From JAHFUA01 sp963733935 (GTDB taxonomy: Bacteria > Acidobacteriota > Terriglobia > Terriglobales > Acidobacteriaceae), in contig CAVTEQ010000005.1 of NCBI GenBank assembly GCA_963733935.1, forward strand, positions 310,001 through 374,000: a stretch of 64,000 bases of DNA, written 5' to 3'. Shown in pieces: positions 59,773-64,000 of the stretch; the first letter of the stretch is position 1, and the number at the start of each line of letters is the position of its first letter. The position numbers and the translations under genes are program-made. The notes below the pieces were generated by a model. The model was not told the DNA's origin. It did no database searches and saw only the letters and a list, made by a program, of their open reading frames with translations.

Positions 59773-60297
59773 CTAAACGCGGGCCATGGCGGGGCTTTTG
59801 TCTTCCGTCGCCGCCGGAACTTCCTTGGCATCGCCGTTGGCCTTCTGGCCGGGCTTGCGGATGTCGATGCCGCCCTTGAAGAACGCGCCATCTTCAATGG
59901 AGATGCGCTGGGCGACGACATCACCGGTCAGCGAGCCTTCGCTGCGGATGTCCACGCGATCGCTGGCCACCAGGTTGCCGCGCACCTTGCCCAGCACCAC
60001 GATCTCGCGGGCATTGATGTTGGCGGCGACTACGCCGTTGCGGCCGACGGTGACGCGATTGCCGGCGAGGTTGATGGAGCCTTCCACCCGGCCGTCGATG
60101 TAGAGCGACTCTGAACCCGTCACCTCGCCCTTAATGACCAGGGACTTGCCGATGGTCGCTTGCTCGGCGGAGTTGATGACGGCATTGCGTGGAGCGGCGG
60201 CCGGCGTAGGCTCGGCCGGGGACATGCTGGGCGTGCTCGGGTTCATGGGCTTCTCCGGTTGTTGGGGAGTTGTTGGCTGATTAGCGGGCTTCCACAT
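59773..60297 (-). CDS. Bactofilin (polymer-forming cytoskeletal protein)
   Basis: This 174-residue protein has a Pro/Ala-rich N-tail (1-45), a beta-helical bactofilin core (about 46-145: SLYIDGRVEGSINLAGNRVTVG and repeating VxVG-type turns) and a charged C-tail. Bactofilins polymerise without nucleotide and organise cell-wall enzymes. It is a single gene divergent from rnr. Confidence 0.92.
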   Translation of the reverse strand: MWKPANQPTTPQQPEKPMNPSTPSMSPAEPTPAAAPRNAVINSAEQATIGKSLVIKGEVTGSESLYIDGRVEGSINLAGNRVTVGRNGVVAANINAREIVVLGKVRGNLVASDRVDIRSEGSLTGDVVAQRISIEDGAFFKGGIDIRKPGQKANGDAKEVPAATEDKSPAMARV

Positions 60298-60714
60298 GGT
60301 TCTCTCGAAATCCTTTCCTTAAATTCACCGACGCGCTTTGGGCTCCCCACCAAACCCGGTTGGTTCGCTGGGATGGTTTTGCCCTTTCCTGCTGTTTACG
60401 CTTGCGCTTGCTTACGAACAACTAAAAACTTCATCTACCGGATGAGGAACAAATCAGTCGCGCTTAGGTCGCCAAACCATCCATTCCTGACGCGTCGGCC
60501 CCGGAAAGGAGAGTAGCTGGAACGACTGCTTGCTTAGCGAGCGCGCCCGCCGCCTCCGGCTGGTACAACTTCCGACTGCGGGCGATTTCATTATTCCTGC
60601 CCGGACAGTTCTGTTATATCAGGCGAAGCCCCTAGCAGGAAATCCATTCCCGCTTAGGGTACAGTTACCTAAGGCCTAGAACAGCGGTTGAGCCGTCCCG
60701 GACCTGCCGGAACC
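60298..60714. other. 417-base gap between bactofilin and rnr, no gene seen
   Basis: No open frame I can support. It must hold the two divergent promoters. One weak dyad, CTTAGG (60653-60658) with CCTAAG (60668-60673), lies close to rnr; its role is unknown. Confidence 0.6.
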
Positions 60715-62868
60715 ATGGTTTCCGATCGCGCCATCCTCGAACACATCGAAAGCCAGCCCCGCAAGACCGCGGGATTCAAGCAGCTCGCGCGCGAGTTGGG
60801 CGTCCATGGCGACGAGCGGCGAGAGCTGTCGCAGCGTCTGGATGAGCTCGTGGCGCGCGGTGAACTGGTGGAGACGCCCGGCGACCGCTACGCTTTTCCA
60901 CAGGCCGCCGGCCGCAATCTGGTGATGGGGCGGCTCTCCATGCACCGCGACGGCTACGGCTTCGTGATTCCGGAGGCCGAGGACGTCAAGCGGCGCTTGA
61001 CTGGCGACATCTTCGTGCCGGCCGTCGCCATCGGCACAGCTATGCACGGCGACCGCGTGCTCGTGGAAATGGGGGCGGCGCGCGATGGCCGCGCCGAAGG
61101 ACGCATCGTGCGCGTGGCCGGCCGGGCCCACGCGACCGTGGTCGGGACGTTCCACTATGGAACGCGCTTCAATTATGTGACCCCCATCGACGAGAAGATC
61201 ACGCAGGAGATCGTGATTCCAAGTACCGCCGCCGTCCCGGCGGCCCAAGCGCGGGCGGGACGCCCGCGTGACAGCCGGCAGGATGCCGGCGCTACAAATC
61301 GTCATCGCGTGCTCGGCCAGGAAGCTCGGCGTCGCACGGAGTTTGACGATCTGGAAAACGTGGTGGTGGACGTCGAGATTACCGACTGGCCCTCGCCTAC
61401 GCAGAATCCGCGCGGACGCGTGGTCGAGATCCTCGGCTACGAAGAAGATTTCGGCGTGGATGTGGAGATCATCATCCGCAAATTCCACCTGCCGCATCGC
61501 TTTCCGGCCGAGGTGTTGCAAGAAGCCCAGGCAGTCGAGAACATCATTCCTCACGGCGAGATGCGCCAGCGCCGCGACTACCGCAGCCTGCCCATCGTGA
61601 CCATCGACGGCGAGACCGCCCGCGACTTCGATGACGCCGTCCACGTCCGCCGCCTGCCGAACGGAAACTACGAGCTGCAGGTGCACATTGCCGACGTGGC
61701 GCACTACGTCACCGAAGGCTCGGCGCTCGACCGCGAAACTCGCCTGCGCGGCACATCGGTTTATTTCCCCGATCGCGCCGTGCCCATGCTGCCGCTCGAG
61801 CTCTCGACCGACATCTGCTCGCTGCGCCCCGACGTCGACCGGTTGGTGATGTCCTGCGTGATGGAGATCGACCACCAGGGCGAGATCACCGGCTACGAGC
61901 TGCACCCGGGCGTCATCCGCTCGGCCGAGCGCATGACCTACACGAACGTCAACCTGGTCCTCGAAGGCGACGAGCCGCTGCGCCAGCGTTATGCGCGGCT
62001 GACCGAGAGCTTCGAGCTGATGCGCGAGCTGGCGCTCATCCTGAACCGCAAGCGAGTGCGCCGCGGCTCCATCGATTTCGACCTGCCGGAGCCGGTGATC
62101 GAGTTCGATGAAGAGGGCATGATGCGCGGGGTCACGCGCTCCGAGCGCAACATCGCCCACCGCCTGATCGAAGAGTTCATGCTCTCGGCCAATGAGTGCG
62201 TGGCCTCGTATCTCGAGCACAAAGGTGTGCCGTCGCTCTACCGCATCCACGAGAAACCCGACCCAAAGAAAGTCTTCGAGTTCGAAACCATCGCCACCGG
62301 CTTCGGATATTCGCTCGGCGTGGGCGCGCTGCCGGTGCGGCGCATGGAGATGCGCGCCGAGCGCCGGGCACGGCATGGCACCGGCCGTCCGGCGCACGTG
62401 ATCGAGCTGCCCGAGGAAGTGCACATCACCCCGCGCATGTACCAGAAGCTGACGCAGAAGATTGCCGGCAAGCCGGAAGAGCGCATCCTCTCCTACCTCA
62501 TGCTGCGCTCGCTCAAGCAGGCCCGCTATTCGGAAGAAAACGTCGGGCACTTCGCGCTGGCCGCGCCCACGTACACGCACTTCACCTCGCCGATCCGGCG
62601 CTATCCGGATCTGATCGTCCACCGCATTCTGAAAGAGGTGCTCACCGTCGAAGATGGCCGTGGCGTGCCCGCGCACAGCGAGACGCCATCACCGTGGTCG
62701 AAAAGAAGTGGTAAGTGGGAAGTGGAAAGTGGAAAGTCGAAGAGCACCGTATCAGGGCACGAGCGCAGAGGTCCGCAAAGGGAATCGTATCAGGGCACGA
62801 CCCTTCGACAGGCTCAGGGCAGGCTTTTAGTCGTGCCGAAAAGCGGCTTAAAAGACAAGGGGCTTTAG
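60715..62868 (+). CDS. rnr: Ribonuclease R, N-terminal and catalytic part; S1 domain separated
   Basis: This 3'-5' exoribonuclease runs to 717 residues before a stop. A helix-turn-helix lies at about 5-60, then cold-shock domains and the RNB domain with TIDGETARDFDDAV (about 297-310; catalytic Asp cluster). HFTSPIRRYPDLIVHRIL is the RNB end. An in-frame insert of about 25 residues (170-194) is encoded by hairpins at 61228-61290. After about residue 660 the sequence is linker and repeat-encoded, ending at 62868; the S1 domain continues in another frame. The ATG at 60715 is preferred over TTG 60688. Confidence 0.9.
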   Translation: MVSDRAILEHIESQPRKTAGFKQLARELGVHGDERRELSQRLDELVARGELVETPGDRYAFPQAAGRNLVMGRLSMHRDGYGFVIPEAEDVKRRLTGDIFVPAVAIGTAMHGDRVLVEMGAARDGRAEGRIVRVAGRAHATVVGTFHYGTRFNYVTPIDEKITQEIVIPSTAAVPAAQARAGRPRDSRQDAGATNRHRVLGQEARRRTEFDDLENVVVDVEITDWPSPTQNPRGRVVEILGYEEDFGVDVEIIIRKFHLPHRFPAEVLQEAQAVENIIPHGEMRQRRDYRSLPIVTIDGETARDFDDAVHVRRLPNGNYELQVHIADVAHYVTEGSALDRETRLRGTSVYFPDRAVPMLPLELSTDICSLRPDVDRLVMSCVMEIDHQGEITGYELHPGVIRSAERMTYTNVNLVLEGDEPLRQRYARLTESFELMRELALILNRKRVRRGSIDFDLPEPVIEFDEEGMMRGVTRSERNIAHRLIEEFMLSANECVASYLEHKGVPSLYRIHEKPDPKKVFEFETIATGFGYSLGVGALPVRRMEMRAERRARHGTGRPAHVIELPEEVHITPRMYQKLTQKIAGKPEERILSYLMLRSLKQARYSEENVGHFALAAPTYTHFTSPIRRYPDLIVHRILKEVLTVEDGRGVPAHSETPSPWSKRSGKWEVESGKSKSTVSGHERRGPQRESYQGTTLRQAQGRLLVVPKSGLKDKGL
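61228..61290. repeat. Three 17-nt hairpins at 23-base intervals, inside rnr
   Basis: Hairpins at 61228-61244 (GCCGCCGTCCCGGCGGC), 61251-61267 (GCGGGCGGGACGCCCGC) and 61274-61290 (GCCGGCAGGATGCCGGC). Each has a 7-bp stem and a 3-base loop (TCC, GGA, GGA). Start-to-start spacing is exactly 23. The segment is translated in frame within RNase R. Confidence 0.88.
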
Positions 62869-62875
62869 CCCCTGA
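62706..62875. repeat. Composite repeat insertion splitting rnr
   Basis: In order: five 7-base units (AAGTGGT, AAGTGGG, AAGTGGA, AAGTGGA, AAGTCGA; 62706-62740); the direct repeat CGTATCAGGGCACGA at 62748-62762 and 62786-62800; GGCACGAC (62794-62801) facing GTCGTGCC (62830-62837); and GGGGCTTTAGCCCC (62859-62872). An insert of about 170 bases is 2 mod 3, as needed to explain the shift between the two RNase R reading frames. Confidence 0.78.
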
Positions 62876-62876
62876 G

Positions 62877-63284
62877 GTGATCTCCGAGGAAGAGCTGCAC
62901 GATATCGCCGAAGAGTCCAGCCAGGCCGAGCGCCGCGCCGACGATGCCGAGCGCGAACTGATGGAGTGGAAGAAGATTCGCTTTATGCGCGAGCGCGTGG
63001 GCGACGAGTTCGAGGCGCTCATCGTCAGCGTCACCAAGTTCGGTTTCTTCGTCGAGCTGATGGACATGTTCATCGAGGGCCTGGTGCCGATCGCGACGCT
63101 CACCGGCGACCGCTATACTTACCGCGAAAACACCAAGCAGATCATCGGCGAGCGCAGCAAAAAGAAATATTCTCTCGGCGATCGCGTGAGGGTGATCCTC
63201 GACCGCATCGACCGCGTGCAGAGAAAGCTGCAGTTCGCGGTGCTGGAACCGGAGCCATCACGTGCGCAGAAGCGGCATCGCTAG
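62877..63284 (+). pseudogene. rnr: Ribonuclease R C-terminal part with S1 domain, out of frame with the rest
   Basis: The frame, open from at least 62715, becomes conserved at about 62877. It reads VISEEELHDIAEESSQAERR and ELMEWKKIRFMRERVGDEFE, then an S1 RNA-binding domain (ALIVSVTKFGFFVELMDMF through RVRVILDRIDRVQRKL). This is the normal RNase R ending. It could be expressed as a separate fragment from an internal start (e.g. ATG near 62961), giving a stand-alone S1 protein, or be dead. It is separated from the catalytic part by the composite repeat. Confidence 0.8.
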
Positions 63285-63286
63285 CG

Positions 63287-63314
63287 AGTACCGGGTTGCG
63301 AGTACCGAGTGCGG
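63287..63314. repeat. Period-7 array between rnr and the VOC gene (AGTACCG type)
   Basis: AGTACCG, GGTTGCG, AGTACCG, AGTGCGG: four 7-base steps, just before the VOC ribosome site. Same unit as 63703-63737, direct orientation. Confidence 0.75.
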
Positions 63315-63327
63315 GCAAGGAGGCAGG

Positions 63328-63711
63328 ATGGAACGCGTCACCGGAATCGGCGGCATCTTTTTCAAGTCGGACGATCCCAAGCAACTTTACGAGTGGTATG
63401 AGAAGCATCTCGGCATCAAGTTCGATCCACAGTACGGCGCGATGTTCGAGTGGCAGCAGAAAGACGGCAAACCCGGCGCGACCGCGTGGAGCATCTTCTC
63501 GCGCGAGAGCAAGTATTTCGATCCCAGCCGCGCCGGCTTCATGGTGAATTATCGCGTCGACGATCTGGACGCGCTGCTGGAAACGCTGCGCGCCGAAGGC
63601 GTGTGGATCGATCCCAAGCGCGAGGACTACGACTACGGCCGCTTCGCCTGGATCATGGACCCGGACGGCAATCGCATCGAGCTGTGGGAGCCGCCGAAAG
63701 GCAGTACCTAG
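63328..63711 (+). CDS. VOC superfamily (glyoxalase/bleomycin-resistance) protein
   Basis: This 127-residue protein is a single pair of beta-alpha-beta-beta-beta modules: GIGGIFFKSDDPKQLYEWYE at the first module, FMVNYRVDDLDALLETLR at the second, and the metal-ligand Glu near the end in DPDGNRIELWEPP. The family includes lyases, dioxygenases and resistance proteins; no substrate can be given. AGGAGGCAGG precedes the ATG. Its last codons and stop are supplied by a heptamer array. Confidence 0.87.
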   Translation: MERVTGIGGIFFKSDDPKQLYEWYEKHLGIKFDPQYGAMFEWQQKDGKPGATAWSIFSRESKYFDPSRAGFMVNYRVDDLDALLETLRAEGVWIDPKREDYDYGRFAWIMDPDGNRIELWEPPKGST

Positions 63712-63737
63712 TACCGAGTACCAAGTACCGAGTGTTA
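63703..63737. repeat. Period-7 array at the end of the VOC gene (AGTACCG type)
   Basis: AGTACCT, AGTACCG, AGTACCA, AGTACCG, AGTGTTA. The first units encode the last residues (Ser-Thr) and stop of the VOC protein. The remaining bases to 64000 hold no gene except a possible start at the edge. Confidence 0.85.
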
Positions 63738-63974
63738 GGTCGCAGCTTTTGAGTAGTCAATCGCGCCTGGATTCCCCATCGGAGCGAAAGACCAATTTAT
63801 GGGATGACTCGCCAGTGCCAAGTATCTTAGTAGCTAGTTTGCAACTGGAGCCTGCGGCTGCATTTGACAACCCTCTAACCTTCTGGGAACATTTTTAACC
63901 CGCTGCAGAGCAGGCTGGGAGGGGCCGGCCTGTGCCGATTTTCTGCCTTCAGGCGGCTACGTGGGGCGCCAAGT

Positions 63975-64000
63975 TTGAGAAAGCTGGGCAAGTACGAGCT
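63975..64000 (+). CDS. Possible 5' end of a Ser/Thr kinase gene, cut by the window edge
   Basis: TTG at 63975 opens LRKLGKYEL, which resembles the common start of bacterial Hanks-type kinases (KLGKYE-L). Only eight codons are visible and no close ribosome site is seen, so this is a weak call. Confidence 0.3.

Noticed and set aside
61228..61290. CRISPR-like array because of the regular 23-base spacing
   Set aside because: The units are hairpins with different sequences, only three in number, and lie within a translated frame.
60676..62676. 666-codon minus-strand open frame opposite rnr
   Set aside because: It has His/Arg-rich composition without domains and mirrors the RNase R codon pattern.

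Overview
The window is a GC-rich, gene-dense bacterial chromosome segment. It looks like Acidobacteriota, most likely the Terriglobia/Koribacter side. The clues are the S53 sedolisin with Ig-like repeats and a Gly-rich C-terminal segment, winged-helix regulators fused to membrane helices, an MscL with a zinc-ribbon tail, a sigma factor/kinase operon, and many short palindromic intergenic elements. This placement is inference from gene content and style; there is no rRNA in the window.

Layout. 1-7 kb: response regulator, glycosyltransferase plus glycogen-debranching-type enzyme, a pyruvate-oxidase-type ThDP enzyme, and a stress-like cluster (disordered Gln/Gly protein, DUF892 ferritin-like protein, Lys/Arg/Gly-rich protein). 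7.2 kb: tRNA-Ser(GCU) with a duplicated 3' end. 7.5-20 kb: PASTA protein, rsmB, UBP zinc finger, DUF5996, two alpha/beta hydrolases, a GAF-TonB fusion, cysK, rhodanese, a winged-helix membrane regulator, and a periplasmic protein/CDP-alcohol phosphotransferase/GtrA operon. 20-27 kb: phospholipase-C-like enzyme, FAD oxidase, a frameshifted ornithine-cyclodeaminase-like gene, a fluoride riboswitch with crcB, TauE, and an aldo-keto reductase. 27-30.7 kb: DUF177-rpmF-plsX-fabD (ribosome and fatty-acid synthesis) and mscL. 31-35.4 kb: extracytoplasmic protein/sigma factor/kinase operon, a Cys-rich MerR protein, and TonB. 35.5-43 kb: miaA, a GH3 NagZ-like enzyme, a lipoprotein, and pyrR-pyrB-pyrC. 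43-47.7 kb: giant S53 protease and a HAD enzyme. 47.7-56 kb: kbl, then a TetR-HlyD-ABC-ABC-permease-permease efflux operon with a palindromic operator and two frameshifts, then an FAD oxidoreductase. 56-64 kb: DUF983, an XRE-DUF5678/aspartic-protease pair behind a perfect 26-bp palindrome, murJ, bactofilin, a disrupted rnr, and a VOC protein.

The least explained signal is the set of repeats. Several loci carry tandem arrays with a strict 7-base period. The unit sequence differs from locus to locus and the arrays are often paired as inverted arms. Other palindromic families are interspersed with them. The rnr gene carries two insertions: an in-frame block of three regularly spaced hairpins in the N-terminal half, and a composite repeat that separates the catalytic RNB part from the S1 domain in a different frame. 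Five frame breaks in conserved genes (ornithine-cyclodeaminase-like gene twice, kbl, one ABC ATPase, one ABC permease) mean either recent gene decay or assembly indels, and reads would decide.
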